Of a DNA stretch of 64,000 nt, positions 22,104-34,460 are shown piece after piece. Where the stretch lies: assembly GCA_964016985.1 (NCBI GenBank), contig OZ024836.1, forward strand, positions 36,388,152 to 36,452,151, read 5' to 3'. Numbering within the stretch: the stretch's first letter is position 1; every line of letters starts with the position of its first letter. The notes beneath the pieces are model-generated. The model was not told where the DNA came from, searched no databases, and saw only the letters and a program-made list of their open reading frames with translations. The position numbers and the translations under genes were made by a program. Source of the stretch: Anodontia alba (Eukaryota; Mollusca; Bivalvia; Lucinida; Lucinidae).

Positions 22104-22319
22104 GAAGCGCAACGTCAGGAATCGTTTCTTTGAATGTGTGCGCACAGCGAATGCGCAGGCTGATCAGAATCCTCAGCAGGCGCGTTTTGGATAGTCAAGG
22201 ATGCAAAGTTTCTTTATAAGGACAACGAATATTCTGATCAGATTGTGCGGATGCGCAGGTTGATTTAAGTCTTCGCTGTGTGCACATGGCAAATTGTATC
22301 CGTTTCTCACGTTGCGGTT
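22104..22319. mobile_element. MITE family C, copy 3
   Basis: GAAGCGCAACGTCAGGAATC ... CGTTTCTCACGTTGCGGTT; inner ATGCGCAGGCTGATCAG. Confidence 0.8.
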
Positions 22320-22436
22320 TATTTGCACATGCAGGGTAAAAGCTTTATTAGATAATGCAGGAATTGACTGTAAGAGCTCCTGTCAGATATGATGTATTGC
22401 ATTGAAATATGCTAAAGCATCATTGTACAGATTGTT

Positions 22437-22645
22437 ATATAAAGAAAATAAGCAGTTAAGTTTGTGACTTATAAACTATCAGCTCAATAATGCATCTTTT
22501 ATTGACCGCATAGTTGACTTGGCCAGTGCTTGTTTTATATAAAGAAAAAAAACAACAAGTAGTTAAGTTTGTGATTTGAAAACTATCAGCTCAATAATGC
22601 GTCTTTTATTAACCGTATAGTTGACTTGGCCGGTGCTTGTTTAAG
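22437..22645 (+). repeat. Direct duplication, about 105-115 bp, two copies
   Basis: TATAAAGAAAA..AGCAGTTAAG, AACTATCAGCTCAATAATGC and AGTTGACTTGGCCAGTGCTTG occur twice in the same order with a few substitutions. Confidence 0.9.
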
Positions 22646-23547
22646 TCAATCAATTGATCAGATGGACTTTATCCACATCCGTTTCCACTTCTGTTGGTAA
22701 ATAGTTTATGGCGTGTGAAATTACATTATTTATGTCTCACTGCATTAATATGACTTATTGGTTAATGTAATGACGGTTTCGCAGACATAAATCTAATGAG
22801 GTGTATAATGGAATTTCTGAGACTGGCGGTCCTTTCCATTCTTTTAATAAACTTTCCATATTTGCATAAACCATAAGTATTCGGACAGATAGGCTGAACA
22901 AAATACGTAGACCCATATCTGACCCTACATAACACGACAGAACACGGCATCTGACCAGAGTCTGCACTATTGCTTAGCCTATCTGTCCTGTCCGATCAGG
23001 AGTTTTTAGCTTATCAGCAGGCGGTAAAATTTACTAGTTCAAATTCAAGGATAAATGTAATAAGGGGTGAATATGTTTGATATTCAGGGTAATTCCGTAA
23101 TACAAGATTCATATGTAGTGCACATAGAATGCCCATGGAATGCATCAGAGGCACAGGCTGATTTTGCTTAGATAAGACGTTATGTTGTATGACAGAGAAT
23201 ATATTTAACCGAATTGGTAGTACCTTGTGTCTGAAATATCTGAACCATTTTTGCCTTTTTTCACTTATACACATCAGGTTTTTCTGATGTTTGCGAATCA
23301 ATTTTATCTTTTCCTCATATATTTTAAGTCTGTCTAATTTATACAAATGAATTTTGCCCTGCATCTGTGCATTTAGGTTGTCTGATTAATGCAAATCGTT
23401 TTCTTTTGACTATGCATTTTATTCCTGACTGATTTATGTGAATCACTTTTATCGTTTATATATCCACTTCAAGTATGTCTAAACTGCAAACAAAACCAGA
23501 ACTTAGACCGGTCAGAAGTAAAAACTAAACAAGCGGATGAGCGGTAA

Positions 23548-23881
23548 CATCACGAAAACATGCCTATATAATTTTACCCTAAAACCCCACTTTCATATAG
23601 AAAACTGGGGTTTACACGGGTATACATTATTTTTTCTTATTTCTGCTCAAAACATATTTTGTGGTACTCGTTAGAACCGCCTCGTCGAGGCGGTTCTAAC
23701 GATTACCCACAATATATGTTTTGAGCAGAAATATGAAAAATAACAGAATTTTTATCTGAATTTTTTTATTTTTTTTATTTTTTATTTTTTTATTTTTTTA
23801 TTTTTTTTTATTTTTTTTTTTTTTTTTTTTTGTTTTGTGGTAAAATTTTCAGTATATTTGAATAGGCGTGTTTTCGTAATG
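23548..23881. mobile_element. MITE family A, copy 4, with T-rich expansion
   Basis: CATCACGAAAACATGCCTAT ... AATAGGCGTGTTTTCGTAATG. Near-perfect core GTTAGAACCGCCTCGTCGAG. The TTATCTGAA segment is expanded to about 70 bp of TTTTTA-type repeats (23759-23832). Confidence 0.9.
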
Positions 23882-24097
23882 AAACCGGTTTTACTAGCAC
23901 CAGATCTTCACCCTAGGTTCAAATGTTCTATAAAAATACAAACTTATTGTTCAGCTCGCATACCGACTCGAAGATGTTGCACTGATGAGTTAGGAACCCT
24001 TCACGCGGACTGGACAAATGTCTTGTATACCACAGCTGAACTAAGGGCGAGGGTTGTGGCCACGTAAAATCGATTTAAGCCCCCAAGTAATATTTTT

Positions 24098-24360
24098 ACT
24101 GACCGTTCCAAGGCGGTGCGTCTACTGTGGTTTACTATTTCTGTCATTGTATGTCTGCATGTATGTCCTGGTGTAATTTTTATTTTGGATAGCCATTTGG
24201 ACAAAGTTTGGGAAAGAAGCTGTCCTTTTGGATTTCTGCTTGTAGTGTTTTAATTATAGTGCCGTTGCTTTAAGTGCGTCCTTCTTTTCCTTTGGTGTCT
24301 AGGGACGGAAGGTGAAGGTAAAAGTATCGATTCCTGATCATTGCCTTCCTTTCTATCTAC
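24098..24360 (+). repeat. Dispersed repeat I, copy 1
   Basis: GACCGTTCCAAGGCGGTGCG ... GATTCCTGATCATTGCCTTCC. Second copy at 29668-29930 and an inverted end at 62425-62480. Confidence 0.7.
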
Positions 24361-25579
24361 AGCTATTTGGCCCAGAAAACTTGGCACTTCCTCTTTGTTC
24401 AGTTTTGTGGGTGTTTTTGTTGCTCTCAAATGTCACTTCTTTTAGAATCTATTCACAACTGCAAAGCAAAATAATATAAAAATAATACTGTCGTAAACTA
24501 ATCTTTTAAGCACGTGACCTTGACATTTGGTTTGCAGAAGCAGCAAGATATTATCTTATTTCGTAATTCGCTCGACAAAGGTCACTATTAAGTTACGAAT
24601 GCAGTCTGATCAATGGTGATCATCGATATCCACTGCCAAATAATTCTGTAGCGGACAGTAAATGCTCTAATCTGTTGATCATGGACTTCGCTGTTGGCAT
24701 GATGGAACCCGATTTCCTTCAATCCATATAAATGACATGATGCAGTCGTTATCAAGTTAATTTCTTGCGTACACATGTTCTTAATGAGTGTTTCCTTTTC
24801 AGTCTTTCCGCAGCGTGGCTAAAAATAGTGTACGCCCCTACCCCACCCGGTTATTTTTGTTTCAGCTTACCATTACAAGGCAAGGCGGTACTTCTGTTAT
24901 AGTACTCTGTTCGTACGACGATCATTGTAAATTTACTGTTTCGTTTTGCCATTGGTTTTTCCTTATCTCTCCTTCATACTGTGTACCGGAAAATTTGTGT
25001 TTCGTGATTATGACCTTACTGCCATTTTTTTGTACTGATTAAAAACATGAATATCTTGGGAGAACAAACTAACGTTAAAAATCGGATTATTAGACCTGCT
25101 GAGCTATTTTAGTACATTTAAATAAATGCCAACTATCTAGTCACGATTCTTTTAACTACGCCATTGTCTCAGAAGAACAAAATGCTCATTTGTCTTCTAA
25201 CGTGGCTAGCAAAAGTTGTAGAATGCTGTCAAATAATTATTTTATTATCAATCAACAGACAAAATAGGTGTCATGCTTTAAAATGCCAACTGACAATGAA
25301 GGAACCAAAGCCTCATACTGCAACTTTAAAAGCAATAATATTAATACAGCTCGTGCTAGATTTTATCAAATTGTAGTTCCTACAGCGAATAGCAGTGAAA
25401 CTATCACTGCGGTCTTGTCCCTTGGGAGATTTTCAGACCAAGGTCAACAGACGAAGTACTGTATCCGCTGCTGTGCTCGTCAGAGGTTGTGGAGATGAGT
25501 AAATACGCGTTTTCACTTCATGATCTGGTCAATCCCTAGAGTGTGGCAGTTTCCAGAATTGTTTTTGTCAATGACGTGC

Positions 25580-25860
25580 CATAAGTAGACTTCTGAAATC
25601 CCGGACATACGCTTCTACCTACAGTTCCTTCGTTCAGGCCTATGGGCATGGTGGGCGAAGTTTGCTTACCAAGTAATGCTTACTATCCGCGGACGCTTGA
25701 GTACACCCTTTATTCTGGGGGTCCATGTCTGTTGGTCTGAACAATTCGGATTCGTCATTCGTTTACGGATTTATGAGTTTGGATTATGGCTTGGGTACCA
25801 TGACCACAACTACTTCATTTCAGCGCCTTAACTTTGTCGGCATATGGAACACAATCGATA
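25580..25860 (+). repeat. Dispersed repeat H, copy 1
   Basis: GGGCATGGTGGGCGAAG, AAGTAATGCTTACTATCCGC and CATTCGTTTACGGATTTATG. Related sequence at 28085-28335 and, inverted, at 54525-54600 (ATCCATAAACGAATGACGAA). Confidence 0.65.
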
Positions 25861-26424
25861 CTGTTGAGATGGTAAGGCCACCATAAAAAAAGTTAGGTTA
25901 GGCTAAGGCCTTTTAGAAAAAAAAGATTTAGGGTTGAGTTGTCATTTATTCTGCGCGCCGACATAACGTTGTGAAATTAAACGGTTATTAAGCTTGGTTG
26001 CGTTAATCACAATGCTTGCAAGTGGTCGCATAAAATCTATATTATAGCCTATCATTTTATATCAATTAACAATAGTTTTAATTGTTCTGAAAAAAACATC
26101 TGATAATCAGACAGTTTGCATATGTTTTTCGGTCTTCGTAGGGATTCCCTAACTCTGCAATGAAGCAAAAGATATATTAATTTTAAACACTATAGTAAAA
26201 CGAAGACAAAGGTTTGTCTACAAACGAACGTAAAGTCAGAGGAAAAGAACCAGACTAGTAGAACCACGGTGAGCCGACCACAAACGAGTAAGATCAGACA
26301 CAGTCTGCTTAATAAAGAATGAGAACTGAGTTGTCATTAAGTCTGCGAATCAACCTACCGTCGCGCATTTGAAGGATAGGGGTAGCAAAGTTGTTAACTT
26401 TGATCGGGTTACTGACTAAGCATG

Positions 26425-26500
26425 CAATCCTTCGCTTAACATCTACACTATAGCCTGTCCTTTGTCGCTTAATATTTACACTATAGCCTGTCCTTTTAAT
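26425..26500 (+). repeat. Short direct duplication
   Basis: CACTATAGCCTGTCCTTT occurs twice, about 37 bp apart. Confidence 0.85.
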
Positions 26501-27244
26501 ATGAATAACAATCTTCTGGAACGGTTCTTAAAAATCAATCTTTGAATCATTCCTGGCTTTTAACATTTTTGTTAGGGAACATGTAATTGATTATACTTAT
26601 GGCGGAAACCAGCTAGCTTTACCCAAAAAGCTTTGACACTTCGGCTATCTTCATAAAACTCGGGCTGCGACAGACCTATTAGAGTAGGGTTTTTTTTTTA
26701 AGCTAACAGTTTGTTTAGAAATTAATTCAAATTGTTGACGATAAAATTATATAAAATGTTTCACTAATATTATATTACGATAGCTTTGTTTTTAAAGTTA
26801 AGCAGCTAGGATAATTTTATGGTCGTTAAAATCACTAACAGGACAAGATGCTATGGCAAAATGAGTAGGCTGAGATAAGTAGCACATCGACGTCTGAAAA
26901 TGACCAAAAGTGATGTTGAACAGATGGTGTTTCTAGCTCTAAAGTGCGTTACATTACGCCATATCGTTCGTGTTACGCAGTTGTTAATAACGTCACTATA
27001 ACACGGCGAGCTGGCTGACTGATTACCTCTGTCCATTTAAAATACATTGTTTTCTATTATCAGCTCGTGCCTTCCGTTCAAAATACATTGTTTCCAATCA
27101 AAATACTGTAACATTATATTGGGTTATCAGTCTGAATAGTTTGACCCGCCGATATCGTAAACAATTTACTGGGAACACGTTATCGCACATTTAATAAATG
27201 TAGGTTATCATGCCAAATGCAATAAAGAATATGTGATAACAGAA

Positions 27245-27400
27245 AATTCTTAACACTTATCATGCTGGTGATAAAATTAGCAGTCAACAAATATTGTTTT
27301 TATTTTCCCAGAAAACAGGAACTGGCATTTCATGAAACTCATCTTCTAAGGAAACGGTTCGTGTGAAATACGGTCCTATTTTCCAGGAAAAGTAATAAAA
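27245..27400. repeat. MITE family E, decayed copy
   Basis: TTTTCCCAGAAAACAGGAAC, then GAAATACGGTCCTATTTTCC in inverted order; termini not clear. Confidence 0.5.
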
Positions 27401-27789
27401 ATATTCAAAAAGTTATGTAATCAGTTAATAGACGTGTCGTAGAAAGTTATCGTATAAAACAGATAAAAGGAAAGAACATATTTAACTCCAGTGGTTAACT
27501 CACTAGAATTCAGCAGACTACCACTTACATAAAAGTTATTGTCTCTTTAAATTATTATAAATCCTTAAAAATAAATAATTACATACCGAACATATTACCT
27601 TGATACTTCTTAGAAGACACAAAAAACCCGTATTCTGGTTAATTTTTTGGCTTCAAAGTCTCTTTTTGTAAACGATCATAGATAAGAGATTATTACTGAT
27701 AGAAAAGTGATTTTCAACTGTATTGCTATGATCAAACCTTTGAAGTAGAAGATGTTCACTGCTTTGGGATCTTTATATGCTATATTTAA

Positions 27790-27970
27790 ATATTAATACA
27801 TAATATTGTCAACATTTTCTTATCTTTCCAAGAAAGCATGACTCGACATTTCGTGTGAATCGCTAAGGAACCGACTCACATGAAATGCCAAGTTCTATTC
27901 TCTTGAAACATAACTAAAATACTAACTATTTGTTGTCCGCACATTTTGTCCTCGGCATACCAAGGGTTAA
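27790..27970. repeat. MITE family E, decayed copy
   Basis: CATGACTCGACATTTCGTGT and the inverted CACATGAAATGCCAAGTTC, ending ATTTGTTGTCCGC...AAGGGTTAAG. Confidence 0.55.
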
Positions 27971-28084
27971 GTATTTTCTGTTATTTTTATGCTATTATAA
28001 GCTTAATTAAGAAATACCCATAATATTTTTCGGCTGCTTGTTGGTTGTACAACATTGTACAGTATACCACAGCCAATTCCCGTA

Positions 28085-28335
28085 TTTTTTCTAAATCTCT
28101 GTTTAGGTTGATAGGCATGGTGGGTGAAGCGAGTTTCCAAGTAATGCTTACTGTCCATGGACGCCTAATTACACCTCATTTGTTTTAGGTCTATCTGTTG
28201 TTTTTGTCTTTTGGGTCTGTCTGTCTGATCATTCTTAATTTTGCCTTTGTATATATCGACTTTATGATTTTCCGAAATATGAATTTGTTACGAGTATGTT
28301 GACTTCAGACTCATATGATTTGGGATTCTGTACTA
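28085..28335 (+). repeat. Dispersed repeat H, copy 2
   Basis: GGCATGGTGGGTGAAGCGAG, CAAGTAATGCTTACTGTCC, as in 25580-25860. Confidence 0.6.
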
Positions 28336-28888
28336 TTTATATATAAGAAGTAAGTGGAGAAGGTGTCATCGTCAGTTCGGTCTTGGTATACACACTTTCT
28401 GTATATCGTCATAAATGGTTTGCTGTGTCTCGGCTAATAATTTAGATCTTCCATGACAAAAATATCATCGGAATAAACCTTTGACGGCTGAACTTCAAAA
28501 AAAGGGGAACCAGTATTATAAACTGTGTTAAACATTTTCTAGCGTTTATCGACTTAATTTTGAATCAAGTTCCAAATAAACCGTTCGCTTTTCGAAAATT
28601 AATTCAAAATATAATCATAAAGCACTTCTGCAGGAAGGTCTATCGGAGCGCGAATGTTATGAAGTCTTAATTTATAAATTCAGAAGGAATGTTGGCAATA
28701 CTGACAATAGAATAATAAAAAAAATACAGTCAATCGTTTTAAAAATATAGGTTTCAACATGAATATTATTCGGCAAGTGGCATGCATGGTTGTTAGCCAA
28801 TTCAGAAATCCGTTATTGCATTTCTTTGAAATTAAGTCTGTGATAAAACAAATGCATAACTTTAGCATCAACTATCATAATGAACATT

Positions 28889-29030
28889 AATGGTTCAATT
28901 AATGCCACTTTATGGGACGTATCTGAGATGATTCAATTGATGCAACACTATGGGGCGTATCTCGGTTGATTCAATTAATGCTACTATAGGGGGCATATCT
29001 CAGATGATTCAATTAATGCCACTATAAAGA
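28889..29030 (+). repeat. 38-bp tandem repeat, about 3.5 copies
   Basis: Unit ATTCAATTRATGCCACTATR, GGGCRTATCTCAGATG, diverged by 10-15% by eye. Confidence 0.88.
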
Positions 29031-29149
29031 TGACATTTCTAGCATACTTGTAGTTATAACTGAGCTTTGCCATATGAACATATGTGAGCAGAGAAAGCCC
29101 AACATTAGCTTGCGCATCCATTTGGTTTACCGGGGACTGAATCCACTTG

Positions 29150-29365
29150 AAAGATTTTCCGCCTTTTTATAACATGGAAACAATTTTTATGACTTCCTGT
29201 TTGCTTCTCTGCATTAAAGACCCCTGTGAAAGGGGACCTACTATAAAAGGAAAGAATTTGCTCCCACGGGGAGCAAAGTATTCCCTTTAATAGTTTGTCC
29301 CTATTTTAAAGGTAGACAAAATAATTTTGATACAGTTATCACCCCATGTAAACGTATCAATTCCA
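29150..29365. mobile_element. Family F hairpin element, fuller copy
   Basis: TGACTTCCTGTTTGCTTCTC, AAGGGGACCTACTATAAAAG, stem GAATTTGCTCCCACGGGGAG and complement. Confidence 0.65.
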
Positions 29366-29667
29366 CTTATTCAGGGCCATCACTGTTCTCATACAGAATG
29401 ATACTGTACAATAGAATGTATTTATGAAAAGACCATTTTCAAACTGTGCGGCCTGGTTACCTGTTATGGATCTATATAATCCATATTTGCCCCGAAGATA
29501 CATTGTTTTTTTCTTGATGCCGCTCAATTAACATTATAATGATAATAAACACATTATATTGGTTAGAAAGGGAGTCACTGAACCTAAGCACCTGAAGTGT
29601 AACGGTATGCTATATGTAAAAATATAAATGAATAAATGAAGTTACACAGGAAATGCTACAAGACTGT

Positions 29668-29930
29668 CCCATGGCGATGCTTCTGCTGTTGTTTACTATT
29701 TTTGTCATTGTACGTCTTTGCATGTATGTCCTGTTGAATTTTTTTATTTTAGATAGCCGTTTGGCCATTTTTTGGGAAAAAAACTATTCTTTTGGCTTTC
29801 TGCTTGTAGTGTTTTGATTGCAGTGCCGTTCCTTTAAGTGCGTCTTTTGTCTTGGACGGAAGGTACTAGGTAATTGTATCGATTCCTGATCTTTGCCTTC
29901 CTTTATATTTATAACCATGAAGATTAGCCT
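29668..29930 (+). repeat. Dispersed repeat I, copy 2
   Basis: Matches 24098-24360 along its length: TGTCATTGTACGTC, GATAGCCGTTTGGCC, TTCTGCTTGTAGTGTTTTGA, GATTCCTGATCTTTGCCTTCC. Confidence 0.7.
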
Positions 29931-30240
29931 TTCTTGCACACCAGATAAAGAAATCCTGGATTTTACCCTGGGGTAGAAATTCTTATCCTACCCGGGTTAT
30001 CCTTCTCGGGGTAACATAAATATTGAGAATTCTCACGTGTTTGATATGCACTGGTAGTAATGAACGTCGCGTACGCAATCGTTAAGGTTTACGTCACTGA
30101 ACGTATGACGTCATTAAACGCCACAGTAATGTCATCAGAATATGGCTGACGTCAGCAATCGAAGTGACTGCATTATTAAAAAATCTACGTTCAGAATTTA
30201 AAAGGTATGCAAGAAAAAGAATCTATCACGGTTATGAGGG

Positions 30241-30339
30241 GCAGATAGAAAAATTCGTCCCTCGCGATGACAGTCTGGCATCACTCGGCAAGCCTCGTGA
30301 TGCCAGACAGTGATCCTCGGGATGGATTTTTCTATCTAC
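30241..30339. repeat. Foldback with GCAGATAGAAAAATTC arms
   Basis: Arms of about 44 bp (CAGATAGAAAAATTCGTCCC, TGACAGTCTGGCATCAC) complemented after a CGGCAAGCCTC-type loop. Only copy seen. Confidence 0.85.
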
Positions 30340-30424
30340 CCGTCACACCAATGGTAGATCCATGTATCCAGAGACACCGAAAGAAAAAATGTCGAGTAAA
30401 CAATGACAAAACACAACGGCAGTT

Positions 30425-30780
30425 CATCACGAAAATACGCCTATATAATTTTGACTCCTTTAAACCCCACTTTTATATAGTTACTGGGCTTTACAGGGGT
30501 ATACATTATTTTTCTTATTTCTGCTCAAAACATAGATTGTGGGTATTCGTTAGAACCGCCTTGCCAAGGCGGTTCTAACGAGTACCCACAATGAATGTTT
30601 TTAGCAGAAATATGACAAATATCAGAGTTTTTTATCTAATTTTTTTTCCAGTTTTATTTTAATTTTTTTATTTTATTTTTTTTATTTTTTATTTATTTAT
30701 TTATTTTTATTTTATTTTATTTATTTTTTTTTTTTTAGGTGAAATATTCTATATATTTAGACAGGCGTGTTTTCGTAATG
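30425..30780. mobile_element. MITE family A, copy 5, with T/A-rich expansion
   Basis: CATCACGAAAATACGCCTAT ... ACAGGCGTGTTTTCGTAATG. Near-perfect core (GTTAGAACCGCCTTGCCAAG). The same internal point as in copy 4 is expanded (30640-30737). Confidence 0.9.
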
Positions 30781-31159
30781 TACAACCATCGACGTATGAA
30801 TAAAGAAAAACTGCCACCGAGGCACAAGGCCATTCCTCTGTTAAAGTTCTTTGTTCATAGGTCAATGCTTTATATGTGTTGTTTGATTTGCCATTATTTG
30901 TTCCCCATCTCTCCTTCTTTTGGTGCCTGGGGAAAGCTTTGCTTAGCGACTGTAGTATTCGGTGTTTATCTTCACATAATTTTTGGAACGGTTAGTAGCA
31001 ACAACTACTAAGTGGGCGGGGCTTAAACTAGTTTTAGTTGCTCGAAATCTTGCCCTTATCGGCTGAAGCAGCTGTAGACATTAACACAAGAATACGAACT
31101 AATAAAAGCACAAACAGATAATTCTAGATACCCTATTTACCCTGAACTCCTTACTATAC

Positions 31160-31382
31160 GAGCCGCAACGTGAGAAATTTACCCTCTGACATGTGCGCCA
31201 AATATAGACTAATATCAAGCTGCGCATCCGCACTATCTGATCAGAGTCTTCGTTGTCCCCCTAAATACACGTTGCGTCCTTGACTATCCAAAAAAGGGTT
31301 CAGAGAAGATTCTGATTAGGCTGTGCAAATGCGCAGGCTGATCTGAATCTTAGCTGGGCGTACGTTTTCTGATGTTACAGCT
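31160..31382. mobile_element. MITE family C, copy 4
   Basis: GAGCCGCAACGTGAGAAATT ... GCGTACGTTTTCTGATGTTACAGC; right terminus eroded. Confidence 0.8.
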
Positions 31383-31405
31383 ATACTTTTTCTTATAATA
31401 TGAAC

Positions 31406-31544
31406 CGAGGCCGTTCTAACGAATACCCACAATCTATGTTTTGAGTAGAAATATGAAAAATATCAGAATTTTTATCTGAAAACTTTCAGTTTTTTGTGGT
31501 GAAATCTTTTTTCAATATACTTGAATAGGCATGTTTTCTTAATG
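31406..31544. mobile_element. MITE family A, half element
   Basis: Begins at the palindrome centre (CGAGGCCGTTCTAACGAATA) and runs to AATAGGCATGTTTTCTTAATG. The other half is missing; it abuts C copy 4. Confidence 0.85.
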
Positions 31545-32309
31545 GGAACTGATACAATTATATCCACATCAAGTCCCCAACAACAAAAGGAAAGACAGAC
31601 ACATGACAAGTTTTTCTTAAAACACATGGCAAAAATAAAAATTATGCTCAACTGATAATTTAACCAGATGTTTTATGACTACCGCCCTCAACTCTCGAAT
31701 ACTAATGAGTCTGTTCTCAACAGGTTGTATTATCAGATTAACCTGAGGACTACATTTCTCCGATAACAGAGGTTCCCTGCACTGTAATATATGTATATAA
31801 CCTTACAATCTTTAGTTTTTAACATAGGAAACCATTTAAAACATGTAATTTGATTAACTTTTATGCAGATGTAGATTTTGGAATCAGTTTTTAGCTACTT
31901 ATTGTGTTTTATATTTAAGACATTTTCATGTGGGTTTGTAGTTAACTGTCTTGTCAGTATTATTTAACTAATTGCGTAACAGAGCATGATTTTATTGGCA
32001 TCTGGGCAGTTTTATGGTCTCAGTCATCAGAAACATATGGAAATTCAATACCCCACTAACCTGACTTTGATAAAGTATTAGTTGGCAAGATGGGGGTCAA
32101 ATTCTCTAAGAGAAAAACATAACATGAAATACAATAAAGCAGCCACAAAATGAACAGAAGGCAAGCAGAGTTTGGCAATTCTTTCCCGAAAAGGGGGCAT
32201 CTGTTACCCAAACCTAACAGAATACACAATCAACTTACATAATTGTTAAAAGATAAACGTTAGAAAGTGAAACAATACATACATTAGCAATTAGCTAAAT
32301 GTTCCAAGA

Positions 32310-32430
32310 TGAGACTTGGAACGGTCAGTAATGAATTACTGGGGGAGGGGGAAAGGGGAGGGGATGGGGCTTAGGCTAGCTTTACGGGATCCCAACTCTT
32401 GCCCTCAGCTTCTATAGTGGTAAAAACATA
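32310..32430 (-). repeat. Inverted fragment of the GACCGTTCCAAG repeat
   Basis: GAGACTTGGAACGGTCAGTAA ... GGGATCCCAACTCTTGCCCT, complement of the start and preceding segment seen at 24040-24115. Confidence 0.5.
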
Positions 32431-33605
32431 TATTTGTTCAGTGCGTGTGGCGGTCTTTTAACTCATCCAGGAATCATTACGGACAACAGATAAATCGTAG
32501 ATAAAGCCTACAGAGAAGCTAAAGATGAGGACTAAACATAACAACGTGTTGAGACAGTTGGATATCCCTGGGTTGTCAATCAAACCACTAGAATACTGGA
32601 GCACAAGTAAACCACCAGTTGAACCCTGGTGAGCCGAGAAACAAACATAAAAAGTTCCGGCCCAGACCATCTAATGAATAGTTTTTAAGTTGGGGCCATC
32701 ATAGAGTCTGAACCCCGACCCTCCGGCATGCAATCAAATAGATAGGCAAAATGGTCAACCGTGATTGGACTAACCGGTAAGCAAGCAGACTGTTTTATGA
32801 TATTAATGTTAAACCCCTTTTGTTTATAACATATGCATTTATAAGTATACAAAAGCTTATATCTATTATAAATCAAAATTATACAATGAACCCTCGTTAC
32901 ACGAAAGCATTTGTTCCTAAAGATGTTTCCGTTAAAATGGATTTGCGGTTGTAAAGAATCCTTGGTGAGCAGAATAAAATGTATGTATATTTCTTGAAGT
33001 AAGATAATACAAAGTTCTTGCATAATTTCTGGTTAACTGTCACCTCTCGGGCGAAGGTTTCGTGCCAGTCAAATGATCGTTTTATAGAGTGTCGGTATAA
33101 AGAGGGGTGACTGTTCATGTGTGTATATATAATGTGTGTATATAAATGCAAGTAACTTTCATTTGTTGTGCGTATTTTGACCTTCTAACTATCTATCGCA
33201 AACAGGTCACATCTGTGAATTATTCTTGCTATGATGCCAAATCAAGGCAGAAACATGTCACAAATGTGGATTAATCTACTTATTATGCAAAATTTAGGCA
33301 GAAAAAAGAGCTTAATGACATATCCGGGCAACGGTGGCTTAATTCAGTTTGCTTATCATTGCCTACTGTATAAAATTTCGACAAACAGAGAATGCCCTTA
33401 ACACTCCACAAATAACACTCAGGCTGATCTAGATCTTCGCTTTTTTACATTTGGAATAAATGTACATTTCCGTAGATGCGCTTCCTATGTTTATACAGTG
33501 TCTAACATTCGAATGGATAGATATATTTACACGAGTCTAATCATAGTTCCAGATAAGATACCGTTTTCCACCTAAACGCATTGATATTTTCCTAATTGCG
33601 CCATG

Positions 33606-33680
33606 AAAACAAAGGTTGTTGGTACTCATTAGAAGCGCCTTGCCTAGGCGCTTCTAATGAGTACCAACAACCTTTGTTTT
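33606..33680. repeat. Near-perfect 36-bp-arm hairpin with shared core
   Basis: AAAACAAAGGTTGTTGGTAC, TCATTAGAAGCGCCTT, a three-base centre, then the full complement to GGTTGTTGGT-type end CCTTTGTTTT. One mismatch seen. Confidence 0.9.
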
Positions 33681-34199
33681 ACTGGCGAAATAAGAAAACA
33701 ATGTCTAGTATACCTCCTCTAATCTGGCGTTATGGAACTAATAACGTAATTTCAGTGCTACAAGGAGCGATCGCCGTCTCGGATATTAAATGTACAATTC
33801 GATAACATTTGACATAATAAACTGTTGTACTGATCGAAAGTACTAATATCTGTCTTAAGAAGTATGAAAACATCTAGTAAAAACACACAATAAAAATAAT
33901 AAGAATACAATAGTTTATATAATTCAAGAGCCTACGAGGCTCCTCGTAAATCAACAACGTACTGTTCTGTTGGTGGCTTTTGATTTCCCAAGGCCCCGAA
34001 TAACAGAAATACTATACTTGAGCCAGTCAGGCAAAAACCATTTCTCCAGGACAAATATGAATGGTGACTGTCCTAATCAGTCTGCGCGTCTACGTCGTAC
34101 GAACTTAGCATTTGCAGTTCAATGATTTATTTAGGATCTTATGATTCTATCTACAGATGCCGTGAAAAGGAGGAAGGCACTTTGTGGACAACGATATAT

Positions 34200-34330
34200 G
34201 AGTCGAAACGTTAGAAAACGTATGCGCCAAACAAACACCGTTGTCCGCATGAAGAAATTTTGCACAATAGGCTATTCAAAATACGCCTAATGAATATTCC
34301 GATCAGACTGCGCGAATTCATACACGTTCA
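34200..34330. repeat. MITE family C, truncated copy
   Basis: GAGTCGAAACGTTAGAAAAC, then GCATGAAGAAATTTTGCAC and CCGATCAGACTGCGCG; no right terminus. Confidence 0.6.
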
Positions 34331-34364
34331 GGGGCGCAGCTTTGTCAAAGTTGATTGTGTCTCT

Positions 34365-34460
34365 TAGGGAAAAGGTGTCTACTCAGAAAGGATAGAATTT
34401 ACTCCCCTTGGAAGCATTTTTGTTTCCTTTTAGAAGGCATTCCTTTTGTGAAAAAAGCAG
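34365..34460. repeat. Family F fragment
   Basis: AGAAAGGATAGAATTTACTC, CCTTTTAGAAGGC; continues to CAATATT-free sequence at about 34660. Confidence 0.45.

Noticed and set aside
23014..23364. 116-codon minus frame rich in Lys and Ile
   Set aside because: No recognisable domain, no convincing acceptor/donor pair consistent with the receptor model, and it would break the phase-matched exon 1-2 join.
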